Source of the DNA: Bryobacterales bacterium
GTDB lineage: Bacteria; Acidobacteriota; Terriglobia; Bryobacterales; Bryobacteraceae
NCBI GenBank assembly: GCA_003170295.1
Contig: PNAJ01000048.1
Location: 3,503 to 54,510 of the forward strand
DNA length: 51,008 nt
Reading direction: 5' to 3'
Below the pieces are notes generated by a model that ran no database searches, was not told the origin of the DNA, and saw only the letters and a list, made by a program, of their open reading frames with translations. The translations under genes and the position numbers were made by a program. Below, in pieces: positions 41,893-51,008 of the stretch (the stretch's first letter is position 1; every line of letters begins with the position of its first letter).

Positions 41893-42618
41893 ATGGTTCG
41901 CGTCTCTCTCTTTGTCACCTGCGTGGTCGATCAGGTCTTTCCCAATGTTGGAATGGCGATGGCGAAAGTTCTTGAAGCCGCCGGTTGCGAAGTGGAATTT
42001 CGAGAAGCGCAGACCTGCTGCGCGCAGCCAGCGTTTAACAGCGGCTACCGCGACCAGGCCCGCACCGTCGCCGAGCATTTTTTGACAACGTTCGAGGGAG
42101 CGGAATACATTGTGGTTCCCTCCGGCTCCTGCTGTTCCATGATCAGTCATCATTTCGCCGAGCTATTGCCAGGTGACAACCGCGTCCACGACCTTGAACC
42201 CCGCGTGTTTGAGTTTTCGCAATTCCTCACGAACGTATTGAAGGTCGAAGATGTCGGCGCGAGCTTCGATGGACTCGTCACCTATCACGATAGTTGCCAC
42301 GCGCTGCGCGAATTGAAGATCAAGGACGGCCCGCGAAAACTGCTCCAAAACGTCCGCGGCTTGCGGCTCGTCGAGATGGATACCGCCGAGGAGTGCTGCG
42401 GCTTCGGCGGAACGTTCTCCGTGAAATTTCCCGAGATATCCGGCGGCATGGTGCGAACTAAAATCGATGCGATCGAGCGCACCGGCGCCAGTACCGTCGT
42501 TTCCATCGATTCCAGTTGTCTCATGCAGATTCAGGGCGCGCTTGATCGCGCACGATCGAAGATCCGCACCATGCATCTGGCTGAGGTGCTCGCGAACACA
42601 TTGAAAGCAGCCGAATGA
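41893..42618 (+). CDS. lutA: L-lactate oxidation complex subunit LutA
   Basis: 241 residues with two cysteine-rich CCG domains: AQTCCAQPAFNSGYRD with SGSCCSMI, and YHDSCHALRELKI with AEECCGFGGTFSVKFPEIS plus the DSSCLMQI end. LutABC oxidises L-lactate to pyruvate. AGGAG precedes the ATG by four bases. It overlaps lutB by four bases. Confidence 0.94.
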   Translation: MVRVSLFVTCVVDQVFPNVGMAMAKVLEAAGCEVEFREAQTCCAQPAFNSGYRDQARTVAEHFLTTFEGAEYIVVPSGSCCSMISHHFAELLPGDNRVHDLEPRVFEFSQFLTNVLKVEDVGASFDGLVTYHDSCHALRELKIKDGPRKLLQNVRGLRLVEMDTAEECCGFGGTFSVKFPEISGGMVRTKIDAIERTGASTVVSIDSSCLMQIQGALDRARSKIRTMHLAEVLANTLKAAE

Positions 42619-43964
42619 AAACTCCCGACGTCACTGCAGCGCTCGGCGATAAAAAGCTCCAGCTTGCAATCTACTCAGCGACTGCGCGCCTTGGCGAACG
42701 ACGCCGTGAAACGATTACGTCCGATCATGAGGAGCTGCGCCAGTACGCGCACGATATAAAAAAGCATACGCTCGATCATCTCGACTTCTACCTCGAACAA
42801 CTGGAGCGGAATGTCGAAGCGCGCGGCGGTAAAGTAATCTGGGCCAAAGATGGCGCGGAGGCGTGCGCGTTCATCCAAAACCTCGCCCGCAAGCGCGGGG
42901 TCAAGGTCATCGTTAAATCGAAATCGATGACGACGGAAGAAATTCATCTCAACGAACACTTGGAAGAGGTTGGCATCGAAGCAGTCGAGACCGATCTCGG
43001 CGAATATATTCTGCAGTTGGGCGGCGAAAAACCGTTTCACATCATTGCGCCCGCTTTGCATAAGACGAAAGAAGACGTTTCGGATATTTTCGAGAAACAC
43101 CTGCATTCGAAGCGCGAAACATCACCCGAAGGATTGACGAAAATCGCTAGGGTGGCCCTGCGCGAGAAATTTCTCGAAGCCGGCATGGGCATTACCGGAG
43201 CGAATTTTCTAGTCGCCGATTCGGGCGCGATCGTGCTGGTCGAAAATGAAGGAAATGCCCGCCTGTCAAGCTCAGCACCAAAAATCCACGTTGCCGTCTC
43301 GGGCATTGAAAAGGTAATTCCGAGAGCGCAGGACCTCGGCGTGTTTTTGAAACTGCTCGCGCGCAGTGCGACAGGGCAGCCTTTGAGCGTGTACACCTCG
43401 TTTCTCGCCGGCGCAAAACGCGAAGGCGAACCGGACGGGCCCGAGGAATTTTATCTGGTGCTGCTCGATAACGGGCGCACGAGATTGCTGGCCGATGAAT
43501 CGAAGCGCCAGTCGCTCTACTGCATCCGCTGCGGCGCGTGTTTGAATCATTGCCCGGTATATCGAAAAATCGGCGGATACAACTATCCGTGGGTGTATTC
43601 TGGCCCGATCGGCAAGATTTTAACGCCGCAGTTCATGGGCATCGAGCACGATCCATGGCTTCCGTTCGCTTCGAGCTTATGCGGCGCATGCGGTGAAGTA
43701 TGCCCCGTTAAGATCGAAATACCGCGAATATTGCTCGAATTAAGGTCAGATAAGGTTGCAAACGACCCCGATAGAGCGGAATTATGGTCATTTAAGGTAT
43801 GGGCATGGGTCATGCGGCACCCGAAATTTTACGCGCGGCTCGCTCCATTGGCTTTATCCGCTGCCCCGCCCGTCGGACCAGTGAAGAAGTGGCTTAGCCA
43901 GCGTGATTTACCGGTTCCACCCGCGAAAAGCTTCCGCGATTTGTGGAAGGAACGGTCGAAGTGA
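42615..43964 (+). CDS. lutB: L-lactate oxidation complex subunit LutB
   Basis: 449 residues. An N-terminal LUD domain (LARKRGVKVIVKSKSMTTEE, HLEEVGIEAVETDLGEYILQ, ITGANFLVADSGAIVLVENE) is followed by two ferredoxin-type 4Fe-4S motifs: YCIRCGACLNHCPVYRKIGG and LCGACGEVCPVKIEIP. It passes electrons from lactate. It overlaps lutA and lutC by four bases each. Confidence 0.95.
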   Translation: MKTPDVTAALGDKKLQLAIYSATARLGERRRETITSDHEELRQYAHDIKKHTLDHLDFYLEQLERNVEARGGKVIWAKDGAEACAFIQNLARKRGVKVIVKSKSMTTEEIHLNEHLEEVGIEAVETDLGEYILQLGGEKPFHIIAPALHKTKEDVSDIFEKHLHSKRETSPEGLTKIARVALREKFLEAGMGITGANFLVADSGAIVLVENEGNARLSSSAPKIHVAVSGIEKVIPRAQDLGVFLKLLARSATGQPLSVYTSFLAGAKREGEPDGPEEFYLVLLDNGRTRLLADESKRQSLYCIRCGACLNHCPVYRKIGGYNYPWVYSGPIGKILTPQFMGIEHDPWLPFASSLCGACGEVCPVKIEIPRILLELRSDKVANDPDRAELWSFKVWAWVMRHPKFYARLAPLALSAAPPVGPVKKWLSQRDLPVPPAKSFRDLWKERSK

Positions 43965-44542
43965 CGTCCCGCGACGAGATCTTGTCGAAAGCTCGCGCGG
44001 CGCTAAGTCGCAATACGGGCGATCCTGTGCCGCCGCCGCCGGCGGTTTTGCTGCGCGAGGGCCCGACGGAACATCTTGTGGAGCAATTTACGGCGGCGCT
44101 CGAAGCGCTGGCCGGCAACGTCGTCGTTGTGAAGACGTGCGAAGAGGCTCAGGTTGCGGTTGATAAAGCATTGAATGGGCGGACATTTATTCGCTCTACA
44201 GGGACGCGCGATGCCATTGCCCAAGTGGAAGTTGGAATCACTTCGGCGGATTATGCGCTCGCCGATACCGGATCGTTGGTGATGTTCACCGAATCGAACG
44301 AATCGCGCCTGTTATCGCTGCTGCCGCCTTGCCATATTGCGGTGATTGAGCGTTCGAAAATAGTCGCGTGTCTCGACGATGTGTTTCGATTGCGGCCTTT
44401 GCCGGGTGCGCGATCGAGTGCGATGGTGGTGATTACCGGGCCCAGCCGAACCGCCGATATTGAGATGCGGCTGGTGCGCGGCGTACACGGGCCGGGGGAA
44501 ATTCACGTCATTATCATTGACGATGTAACCCGTTCTCCGTAA
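43961..44542 (+). CDS. lutC: L-lactate oxidation complex subunit LutC (LUD domain)
   Basis: About 193 residues from GTG 43961, chosen for its GTGA overlap with the lutB stop; an ATG 18 bases upstream is also open. LUD features: VGITSADYALADTGSLVMF, RLLSLLPPCHIAVIERSKIV and VVITGPSRTADIEMRLVRGV with HGPGEIHVIIID. Third subunit of the LutABC complex. Confidence 0.94.
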   Translation: MTSRDEILSKARAALSRNTGDPVPPPPAVLLREGPTEHLVEQFTAALEALAGNVVVVKTCEEAQVAVDKALNGRTFIRSTGTRDAIAQVEVGITSADYALADTGSLVMFTESNESRLLSLLPPCHIAVIERSKIVACLDDVFRLRPLPGARSSAMVVITGPSRTADIEMRLVRGVHGPGEIHVIIIDDVTRSP

Positions 44543-44559
44543 AACACATCACACAAGTT

Positions 44560-45159
44560 ATGAAACTACCGTTGGCAGTTATTGCATTGGCATTTTCTGG
44601 GGCTGCGTCTGCTCAGGTCGCGGAGTTCTGGTTTAACGCTGGAGAATCGATTATCGAGAATAACGCGATCGGCACTACGGACCCGGTGCTTGGGAAGGCG
44701 GACGATTTTAAGTTAGGCAACGGATTCCGGTTTGGATTCCGTTTCGATCTGAATCCGGGCGATCGTCTTGGCTACGAAATGAGTTATATGTACAGCCGCA
44801 CGTCCCTCATGAATGCTGGGACCTCGACGGGATTTGGGATTCACACGGTATCCGGAGACGCGCTGTATCATTTTGTGAAGCGCGATGGGCGGGTGCGGCC
44901 GTTTGTGATGGGCGGGCTTGGTTTCAGCAATTTCGTGCCGCCGGGGGCGTCGGCATCGTCGGGGGGTGGGTCGAATGAGTTTCAGTTTAACTATGGAGCG
45001 GGAATCAAAGCCAAGGCCTTCTCAAAATTCGGCCGGGACTGGGGATTTCGGGCCGATATTCGGCAGTTCCAGTATTTTTCAAAGCCGTTCGGATTGTTCT
45101 TATCCAACGGGAAGCTGCAGCAGACGGAGGCTACGGTCGGATTCGGAATTCTGTTTTAG
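44560..45159 (+). CDS. outer-membrane beta-barrel protein (OmpA-like/OmpX-like)
   Basis: 199 residues; signal peptide MKLPLAVIALAFSGAASAQ. Alternating hydrophobic strands with GFRFGFRFDL, LGYEMSYMYSR, FGIHTVSGDALYHF and RPFVMGGLGFSNF suggest eight strands. It ends in phenylalanine (TVGFGILF), the BAM-recognition signature. It starts 17 bases after lutC; whether it shares the transcript is unclear. No function can be assigned. Confidence 0.85.
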   Translation: MKLPLAVIALAFSGAASAQVAEFWFNAGESIIENNAIGTTDPVLGKADDFKLGNGFRFGFRFDLNPGDRLGYEMSYMYSRTSLMNAGTSTGFGIHTVSGDALYHFVKRDGRVRPFVMGGLGFSNFVPPGASASSGGGSNEFQFNYGAGIKAKAFSKFGRDWGFRADIRQFQYFSKPFGLFLSNGKLQQTEATVGFGILF

Positions 45160-45185
45160 GGCTATGGTGCAATAATCGGGAAAGC

Positions 45186-48101
45186 ATGAGCCTGCGGTTT
45201 GGCATACTTGTTCTCGCCGCTGTTCCGGCCTTGGGGCTGGACCCGAGCCGGACGCTGACTCAATACGGGCATCGCATTTGGCAGGCGCAACAAGGGCTGC
45301 CGCAGGGGACCATTTATTCGATTCTCCAAACCCACGAAGGCTACCTTTGGCTGGGTACGCAGACGGGGCTGATCCGGTTCGACGGAGTCCGGTTCGAGAC
45401 GCACGCGGCGCCCGCGAACGTGTGGATTCGAGGCTTGACCGAGGATTCACAGCACGCCCTCTGGATCGCGACTGGCGATGCGGGGCTCTACCGGATGGAA
45501 GGCGACTCGCTCACCAATTACTCTTCCGACAATGTGCAATGTGTGACCGCCGCGAAGAACGGCGACGTCTGGGCTTGCACTTCTAACGGGATCGCGCGAA
45601 TTCATGAGGGCAAACTGGCCGCGTTTCCGATCAATCATAATGTCCGAGCCGTATGCGAGGCGCGCGATGGAACCATTTGGGCCGCGGGCGATGACGCGAG
45701 TCTCAGCGCCTGGGATGGAACGAAGTTCACCGCCCGCCGTATCGCGAAGCTTCCGGCCGATGCGTCCATCCGCGCGCTCGAATGTTCAGGGAATAGTTTC
45801 TGGGCTGGCACTACGGCTGGGCTTCTCGAAATAAATAAAATCGGCGAGCGATTGTTCACCTCGAAGGATGGATTGGCAGACAGCCGCGTTTTGTGTCTCA
45901 CCGAGGGCCGGGAGGGCAGTTTGTGGATCGGCACGCGCAACGGATTCAGCCGCCTGCGCAACGGAGAAATTGAAAGCTACCGGCCGCAGGAAGGGCTTTC
46001 GCAAAGCACGGTGTACTCGATGTTTGAGGACATCGAAGGAAGTTTGTGGGTGGGCACCAAGAACGGACTGAATCAATTTTTCAGCGGACGGGGACTGCCT
46101 TACACGGTCAACGAAGGACTTCCGAGCAACGACACGGGTCCGATTTTTCAGGATCGTTATGGCGACATCTGGGTCGGCACGCTGGGAGCAGGTCTGGCGC
46201 GGTTCGACGGCAAACGATTCGGAGTGATGACCACGAAGCAGGGCCTCGTGTCGAACACGATTCACACGCTTGCCGAGGACCGCGAGGGCGCGTTGTGGGT
46301 GGGCACGCCAGCGGGGCTGAATCGCATGCGCGACGGCAGAATCGATCGAAGCTATTCGACCGCGCAGGGACTGCCTTCGGCGGCGATCCGGTCTCTGTTT
46401 CTCGATCGTGCCGGAGAGCTGTGGGCCGGGACGGAGAAGGGTCCGGCAATGTTCGAAGGTGGACGGTTCTCGGTTCCCAAAAACATTCCGGGCGAATTGC
46501 GCGGTCCTATTACCGCGATCAATGAAGACCGGGATGGACGCGTGTATCTGGCCACGCAGCACGACGGACTGTATGTTTACGAGAACGGCACGGCTCATGA
46601 GTTGCTGCAAGAGGGAGCGTCCATCCGCGATGTGGACGCGCTCTATTCCGATCCCGAGGGCCGGATGTGGATCGGAACCGAGGGCAGCGGACTGCGGGTG
46701 CTGGATCGGGGAAAAATAACAGCGTTTTTCATTCGCGACGGGATGTTCGACAACGAGATTTACGGCATCATTCGCGACGATCAGGACCGGCTGTGGATGG
46801 CATGCAGCAAGGGCCTCTTTTCCGTGAATCGAGGGGACCTGCTGAAATTCGCCGCCGGAACGCTCAAGAAAATCGTCAGCACTCCTTATAGCCCGACCGA
46901 TGCGCTGCGGACCATCGAGTGCCGGGAGGGAGTGCAGCCGGGGTCGGTCCGGATGCAGGACGGGCGAGTCTGGTTTTCGACGATTCGCGGGCTGTATGTT
47001 TTCGATCCGAAACACCTGGCGCTGAACATTCCTCCGCCGCCGGTGGTGATCGAAGAAACGACGGTGAACGGCGAACGCGTGGAGCCCTCGTCGATTGCCG
47101 CGATCGCGCCGGGGTTGAAGAATCTGGAATTCACATACAGCGGGTTGACCTATATACAACCGAACCGGCTGACGTTCCGCTACATCCTGGAAGGCTTCGA
47201 CAAGAGTTGGATCTCGGCAGGATCACGCAGGGAGGCATTCTACACGAATCTGCCGCCCGGCCCGTATCGTTTTCGCGTGATTGCGTGTAACGCCGACGGA
47301 GTTTGCAATGAGGCGGGAGCGTCGACTTCATTTTCGCTCGCGCCGCACTTTTATCAACGCGCCTGGTTCCTGCCGCTGTGCGCGGTCGCGCTAGGACTGG
47401 CTGGGTGGATGATTTATCAGCTTCGCATTCATCGTTTGCGAGAGCATTTCAATCTGATTCTTACCGAACGCAGCCGGATCGCGAGGGAGTTGCACGACAC
47501 GCTGATTCAAGGCTTGAGCGGAATCACGATGGAGATGCAGGCGCTGGCGGGAAGATTGCGATCGCCTGAGGAGCGCGCGACGCTCGAGGACATCGTTCGC
47601 GACGCGGGCACGTGCTTGAAGGAGACACGACGCTCGGTCGCGGGGCTGCGCAGCTCGCAAGGCCCCGAGTCGGGATTGGCGTCGGCCATCGCGCAGGCGG
47701 CGAAGCAGATCACGGAAGCGAAGGATGTCCGGCTGAAGCTGAAGCTCGACAGGAGCCCCAGCGATTTGTCGCCAGAAGTGCAGTACAATTTGCTGCGCAT
47801 CGCGTCTGAAGCTGTGAATAACTCGGTCAAACATTCGGGCGCGAGGGTCATTGAGATCGCGCTGAGTCGCACGGCCGAAATGCTGCAGCTATCGGTGAAG
47901 GACGACGGCTCGGGATTTTCGCGCGAGAATGGTAACGCCGGGCCGGGTCATTATGGTCTTATCGGTATGAAAGAACGCGCGGCGCAAATCGGCGCGGAAC
48001 TCGACCTGGCGAGCGAGCCTGGACGCGGGACTACCGTCTCCGTACGAATGCCAACCACGGCACAAACGCCCCGGCAGGCAGTAGGAGTGCACTCATCATG
48101 A
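45186..48101 (+). CDS. sensor histidine kinase with two-component regulator propeller
   Basis: 971 residues. Signal segment 1-18, then about 14 Reg_prop repeats (WLGTQTGLIRFDG, LWVGTPAGLNRMRDGR and similar) forming a periplasmic double propeller to about residue 600. A Y_Y_Y domain follows, then a membrane helix at about 725-747. The HisKA_3 box is RSRIARELHDTLIQGLSG with the phospho-acceptor H770. The HATPase region has SEAVNNSVKHSG, DDGSGF and GLIGMKERAAQIG. This architecture is like extracellular polysaccharide sensors but with a NarL-type kinase core. It overlaps the response regulator gene by four bases. Confidence 0.95.
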   Translation: MSLRFGILVLAAVPALGLDPSRTLTQYGHRIWQAQQGLPQGTIYSILQTHEGYLWLGTQTGLIRFDGVRFETHAAPANVWIRGLTEDSQHALWIATGDAGLYRMEGDSLTNYSSDNVQCVTAAKNGDVWACTSNGIARIHEGKLAAFPINHNVRAVCEARDGTIWAAGDDASLSAWDGTKFTARRIAKLPADASIRALECSGNSFWAGTTAGLLEINKIGERLFTSKDGLADSRVLCLTEGREGSLWIGTRNGFSRLRNGEIESYRPQEGLSQSTVYSMFEDIEGSLWVGTKNGLNQFFSGRGLPYTVNEGLPSNDTGPIFQDRYGDIWVGTLGAGLARFDGKRFGVMTTKQGLVSNTIHTLAEDREGALWVGTPAGLNRMRDGRIDRSYSTAQGLPSAAIRSLFLDRAGELWAGTEKGPAMFEGGRFSVPKNIPGELRGPITAINEDRDGRVYLATQHDGLYVYENGTAHELLQEGASIRDVDALYSDPEGRMWIGTEGSGLRVLDRGKITAFFIRDGMFDNEIYGIIRDDQDRLWMACSKGLFSVNRGDLLKFAAGTLKKIVSTPYSPTDALRTIECREGVQPGSVRMQDGRVWFSTIRGLYVFDPKHLALNIPPPPVVIEETTVNGERVEPSSIAAIAPGLKNLEFTYSGLTYIQPNRLTFRYILEGFDKSWISAGSRREAFYTNLPPGPYRFRVIACNADGVCNEAGASTSFSLAPHFYQRAWFLPLCAVALGLAGWMIYQLRIHRLREHFNLILTERSRIARELHDTLIQGLSGITMEMQALAGRLRSPEERATLEDIVRDAGTCLKETRRSVAGLRSSQGPESGLASAIAQAAKQITEAKDVRLKLKLDRSPSDLSPEVQYNLLRIASEAVNNSVKHSGARVIEIALSRTAEMLQLSVKDDGSGFSRENGNAGPGHYGLIGMKERAAQIGAELDLASEPGRGTTVSVRMPTTAQTPRQAVGVHSS

Positions 48102-48739
48102 CGCCCTCGGAAAGTACTGGAATTATTCGCGTGTTGTGCGTGGACGATCACCCGCTGGTGCGCAAAGGCATCGCGTCGATCCTGGCGAATGAAACCGACA
48201 TGGTGCTGGTGGCGGAAGCCGGCAACGGACGCGAGGCGGTGAGCCTTTTCAAGGAACACCAGCCCGATGTGACGCTGATGGATCTGCGGATGCCGGAGGT
48301 GGATGGAACGTCGGCGACGCGGATGATCCGCCAGGAATCGCCCGATGCGCGGATCATCGCGCTGACCAGCTACGACGGCGACCAGGATATTTACCGCGCG
48401 CTCGAAGCGGGTGTGCGCGGCTACATCCTGAAGGAAATGGTCCACACCGAAGTGGTGCGCGCGATTCGGACGGTGCACTCCGGCAAACGCCTGATGCCGC
48501 AGGAAGTGGCGGAGCGGCTGAGCGAGTATTTTCCGCAAGTTGCGCTGACGCCGCGCGAAGTGGAAGTGCTGGGGTGCGTAGCGAAGGGCATGGCGAATAA
48601 AGAAATCGCGACGCTGCTGGGGACGGCGAGCGGCACGGTGAAGATGCATATCCAGAATATTCTCGCCAAGCTGGGGGCGTCGGACAGGACGCATGCGGTG
48701 ACGATCGCCATGGAGCGGGGGATACTGCACCTTAGCTAA
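48098..48739 (+). CDS. NarL/LuxR-family response regulator
   Basis: 213 residues. Receiver domain IIRVLCVDDHPLVRKGIASI with phospho-acceptor D62 in VTLMDLRMPEVDG, T-loop IALTSYDGD and lysine in YILKEM. C-terminal LuxR helix-turn-helix LTPREVEVLGCVAKGMANKE and SGTVKMHIQNILAKLGASDR. Its start overlaps the kinase stop (ATGA), so they are a cognate pair. The RND efflux genes 160 bases downstream are possible targets. Confidence 0.96.
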   Translation: MTPSESTGIIRVLCVDDHPLVRKGIASILANETDMVLVAEAGNGREAVSLFKEHQPDVTLMDLRMPEVDGTSATRMIRQESPDARIIALTSYDGDQDIYRALEAGVRGYILKEMVHTEVVRAIRTVHSGKRLMPQEVAERLSEYFPQVALTPREVEVLGCVAKGMANKEIATLLGTASGTVKMHIQNILAKLGASDRTHAVTIAMERGILHLS

Positions 48740-48746
48740 AGCTAAG
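48731..48746. repeat. 16-base palindrome across the response regulator stop codon
   Basis: CTTAGCT-AA-AGCTAAG is perfect and contains the TAA stop at 48737-48739. It merges into the longer inverted repeat that begins at 48744. Confidence 0.55.
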
Positions 48747-48817
48747 AAGGAGTCAGGACGCGTCGGATCATCTTTGCGTTATTCTGTCTCCTGACTACTG
48801 ACTCCTGACTCCTTCTT
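48744..48817. repeat. 15-base inverted repeat between the two-component and RND genes
   Basis: AAGAAGGAGTCAGGA (48744-48758) is the reverse complement of TCCTGACTCCTTCTT (48803-48817), with a 44-base loop. The right half holds direct repeats of TCCTGACT. It could be a factor-assisted terminator or a small mobile repeat. Confidence 0.6.
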
Positions 48818-48899
48818 CCTATGCCGAATGGAATAGCTTACGTCTTGCCTCATGACAGTCGCTCGCGGGCCTTGTGAAGGGCGATACTAAAGATACTCG

Positions 48900-50114
48900 A
48901 TGAATCCTGAAACGCCAGAGGTTTCTCCCAAGACGATCGCTGCTGCCGCGGCTCCGAAGAAAGGGAGCTATTGGTGGGTGTGGGTCCTGCTGCTTTGTAT
49001 AGCAGGTGGGGCGGCTTACTTTTGGTATCCGCGAACCACGGAAGGGCAGACGAAAAAGGGGAAGGACGACAAGGGCGCGGGACGCGCGGTACCGGTGGTG
49101 GCGGCGACGTCGCGGCAGGGCGATCTGCCGGTGTATTTGAACGGACTGGGAAGCGTGACGGCGTTCAACACGGTTACGGTTCGATCGCGCGTGGACGGGC
49201 AGATCGTCAAGATCGCGTTCACAGAGGGGCAGTTGGTGAAGGAGGGCGATCTTCTCGTCGAGATCGACCCGCGGCCGTTTCAAGTGCAGCTCGAGCAGGC
49301 GGAAGCGCAAAAGGCCAAGGACGAGGCGATGCTGAGGAACGCCCTGACCGATCGGGAACGTTATAAGGTTCTGTTTGAGCAGCAGGCGATTCCGAAGCAG
49401 CAACTGGACACACAGCTTTCGACCGTGGCGCAGTTTGAGGCCACGATCAAGAGCGATCAGGCGGGGATCGACAATGCGAAACTGCTGCTGGTGTATAGCA
49501 AGATCACGTCGCCGCTGACGGGGCGGATCGGGCTGCGGCTGGTGGATCAGGGCAATATTGTTCACGCCACGGATGCGAACGGGCTGGTGGTGATCACGCA
49601 GTTGCAGCCGATCGCGGTGTTGTTCAACATCGCCGAGGACAGTCTGCCCGCGGTGCGTAAGAAAATGCAAAGCGGCACGCTGCGCGTCGACGCTTACGAT
49701 CGCGATTTGAAGAAGAAATTGGCGCAGGGCCGGCTACTGACGATCGACAATCAGATCGACCAATCGACGGGCACGGTGCGGTTCAAGGCGCAGTTCGAAA
49801 ATGAGGACAGTTCTCTATTTCCGAATCAGTTCGTGAATGCGCGGCTGCTGCTCGACATGCGGCACAACACGGTGATCATTCCTACGGCGGCGATTCAGCG
49901 GAGCCCGCAATCGACATTCGTCTACGTGGTGAAGCCCGACAACACGGCGGAGGTTCGCAAGATCGTGAGCACGCTCGCGGAGGGCGACGAGGCCGCGGTC
50001 GATAGCGGACTTGAAGCCGGCGAGAACGTGGTGATCGACGGCGTCGACAAGCTGCAACAAGGAAGCAAGGTTTCGGTGCGCATGACCGGGGCTAATAAGG
50101 TACCGCGCGGTTAA
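48900..50114 (+). CDS. RND efflux periplasmic adaptor (MdtA/HlyD type)
   Basis: 404 residues. A cytoplasmic N-terminus with AAAAAPKK is followed by a membrane anchor [20 protein letters not shown] at about 23-43. Then [20 protein letters not shown] and [20 protein letters not shown] (barrel-sandwich half), a helical hairpin at about 125-185, and [20 protein letters not shown] (second half). The MdtA-like pattern links inner pump and outer channel. It lacks a cleaved lipoprotein signal. The pump gene follows 17 bases on. Confidence 0.94.
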   Translation: MNPETPEVSPKTIAAAAAPKKGSYWWVWVLLLCIAGGAAYFWYPRTTEGQTKKGKDDKGAGRAVPVVAATSRQGDLPVYLNGLGSVTAFNTVTVRSRVDGQIVKIAFTEGQLVKEGDLLVEIDPRPFQVQLEQAEAQKAKDEAMLRNALTDRERYKVLFEQQAIPKQQLDTQLSTVAQFEATIKSDQAGIDNAKLLLVYSKITSPLTGRIGLRLVDQGNIVHATDANGLVVITQLQPIAVLFNIAEDSLPAVRKKMQSGTLRVDAYDRDLKKKLAQGRLLTIDNQIDQSTGTVRFKAQFENEDSSLFPNQFVNARLLLDMRHNTVIIPTAAIQRSPQSTFVYVVKPDNTAEVRKIVSTLAEGDEAAVDSGLEAGENVVIDGVDKLQQGSKVSVRMTGANKVPRG

Positions 50115-50131
50115 CGAATGAGGCTTTCCCG

Positions 50132-51008
50132 ATGAGCCCGTCCCGCCCGTTTATTCTGCGGCCGGTGGCAACCTCGCTGTTGATGGCTGGGCTGCTATTG
50201 GTGGGTGCGGTCGCCTATAAGCAATTGCCGGTTTCGGCGCTGCCGCAGGTGGACTATCCAACAATTCAGGTGGTCACGTTTTATCCGGGAGGAAGCCCGG
50301 ATGTAATGGCATCGTCGGTGACGGCGCCGCTCGAACGGCAATTCGGGCAGGTGCCGGGCTTGAACCAGATGACGTCGACCAGCTCATCGGGAAGTTCGGT
50401 GATCACGCTGCAGTTCGCGCTGGAATTGAATATCGACGTGGCGGAGCAGCAGGTGCAGGCGGCGATCAACGCGGCGTCGAATTTCCTGCCGAGGGACCTG
50501 CCGAATCCTCCGATTTACAGCAAAACGAATCCAGCCGATACGCCGATTCTGACGCTGGGGCTGACGTCGAAGACGATGGCGCTCGCGCAGGTGGAGGATT
50601 TCGCCGACACTCGACTGGCGCAGAAGATTTCGCAGTTGCCGGGTGTCGGACTGGTGAGCATTTCCGGGGGACAGAAGCCTTCGATACGGATACAAGCGAA
50701 TCCCATGGCGCTGTCGTCCTATAAATTGAATCTGGAAGATTTGCGGCTGGCCCTGGTCTCGGCGAACGTGAATCAGGCGAAGGGAAGCTTCGACGGTGCG
50801 CGCAACGCGTACACCATCGGGGCGAACGATCAGATGTTGACGAGCGCCGATTACAAGCCGCTGGTGATCGCGTACCGGGATGGCGCGCCGGTGACGCTCT
50901 CGGCCGTCGCGGATGTGATCGACGACGCGGAAAACGTGAAGCTCGCGGCGTGGATGAACGAGACACCGGCGGTGATCGTCAATATTCAGCGCCAGCCGGG
51001 CGCGAACA
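50132..51008 (+). CDS. RND multidrug transporter (MdtB/MdtC-like), N-terminal part
   Basis: The first 292 codons; the gene runs out of the window. ATG at 50132. [20 protein letters not shown] with a first membrane helix, [40 protein letters not shown], and [20 protein letters not shown] are all MdtB/C and AcrB signatures of the periplasmic porter domain. It takes substrates from the periplasm or outer leaflet using proton import. It forms an operon with the adaptor; a second pump gene and an outer-membrane channel would be expected next. Confidence 0.95.
   Translation, partial: MSPSRPFILRPVATSLLMAGLLLVGAVAYKQLPVSALPQVDYPTIQVVTFYPGGSPDVMASSVTAPLERQFGQVPGLNQMTSTSSSGSSVITLQFALELNIDVAEQQVQAAINAASNFLPRDLPNPPIYSKTNPADTPILTLGLTSKTMALAQVEDFADTRLAQKISQLPGVGLVSISGGQKPSIRIQANPMALSSYKLNLEDLRLALVSANVNQAKGSFDGARNAYTIGANDQMLTSADYKPLVIAYRDGAPVTLSAVADVIDDAENVKLAAWMNETPAVIVNIQRQPGAN

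Noticed and set aside
45786..47159. 457-codon minus-strand open frame in the sensor kinase
   Set aside because: Antisense shadow; Arg/Pro/His-rich with no fold signature.

Overview
The window looks like a piece of an Acidobacteriota chromosome, most likely of the Bryobacterales/Solibacter type. The evidence is G+C-rich coding DNA, a protein with SBBP repeats behind an N-terminal DUF7948-like region, a VWFA-related protein of the type common in Acidobacteriota, a Reg_prop/Y_Y_Y sensor kinase, secreted amidohydrolase paralogues with GGRGG tracts, and many short intergenic palindromes. Placement rests on gene content only; there is no 16S gene here.

Layout. 1-1918 (minus): the first codons of rplA, a gene-poor stretch with a small repeat-containing secreted peptide, then a membrane protein and rnhB at the end of the conserved ffh-rpsP-khpA-rimM-trmD-rplS-rnhB operon (936-5451). 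5525-7186 is a decay and repeat zone: a frameshifted REP-associated transposase between two REP sequences, a frameshifted lipoprotein gene, and palindromes. 7189-11245 (minus) is an operon of three secreted amidohydrolase-like proteins. 11292-16143 (plus) holds purM, purN, a glycerol facilitator, a 56-residue protein and the SBBP protein. 16323-17561 is a purple-acid-phosphatase-like protein. 17558-20749 (minus) holds an AT-hook protein, selD, pyrF and thrC, with a REP pair forming the 3' end of pyrF. 20971-23791 (minus) carries two transporters (APC and SSS). 24105-26730 (plus) is a tandem pair of secreted repeat proteins. 26924-28067 is a divergent TetR/DUF4188 pair with a clear operator. 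28033-29860 (minus) is miaB plus a bifunctional nuclease.

The right half holds a secreted repeat protein of unknown function (29965-30897), the yebC-ruvC-(secreted)-TlpA-deoB cluster (31433-35741, minus), a VWFA-related protein, a MazEF-like toxin-antitoxin pair, a CBM9-like secreted protein, an accessory patch (39471-40887: HicB-like protein, DUF2281-like protein and an A+T-richer membrane coiled-coil protein), phzF, the lutABC lactate-oxidation operon, a beta-barrel protein, a NarL-type two-component system, and the start of an RND efflux operon that leaves the window.

Most genes are housekeeping or typical of the phylum. The unusual material lies in the non-coding and accessory parts: at least four families of dispersed palindromes, several sitting 2-3 bases after stop codons; a likely autoregulated AT-hook protein; the HGPYGPP repeat peptide; and the A+T-rich patch near 40 kb. 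I did not find a CRISPR array, tRNA, rRNA, complete insertion sequence or phage.
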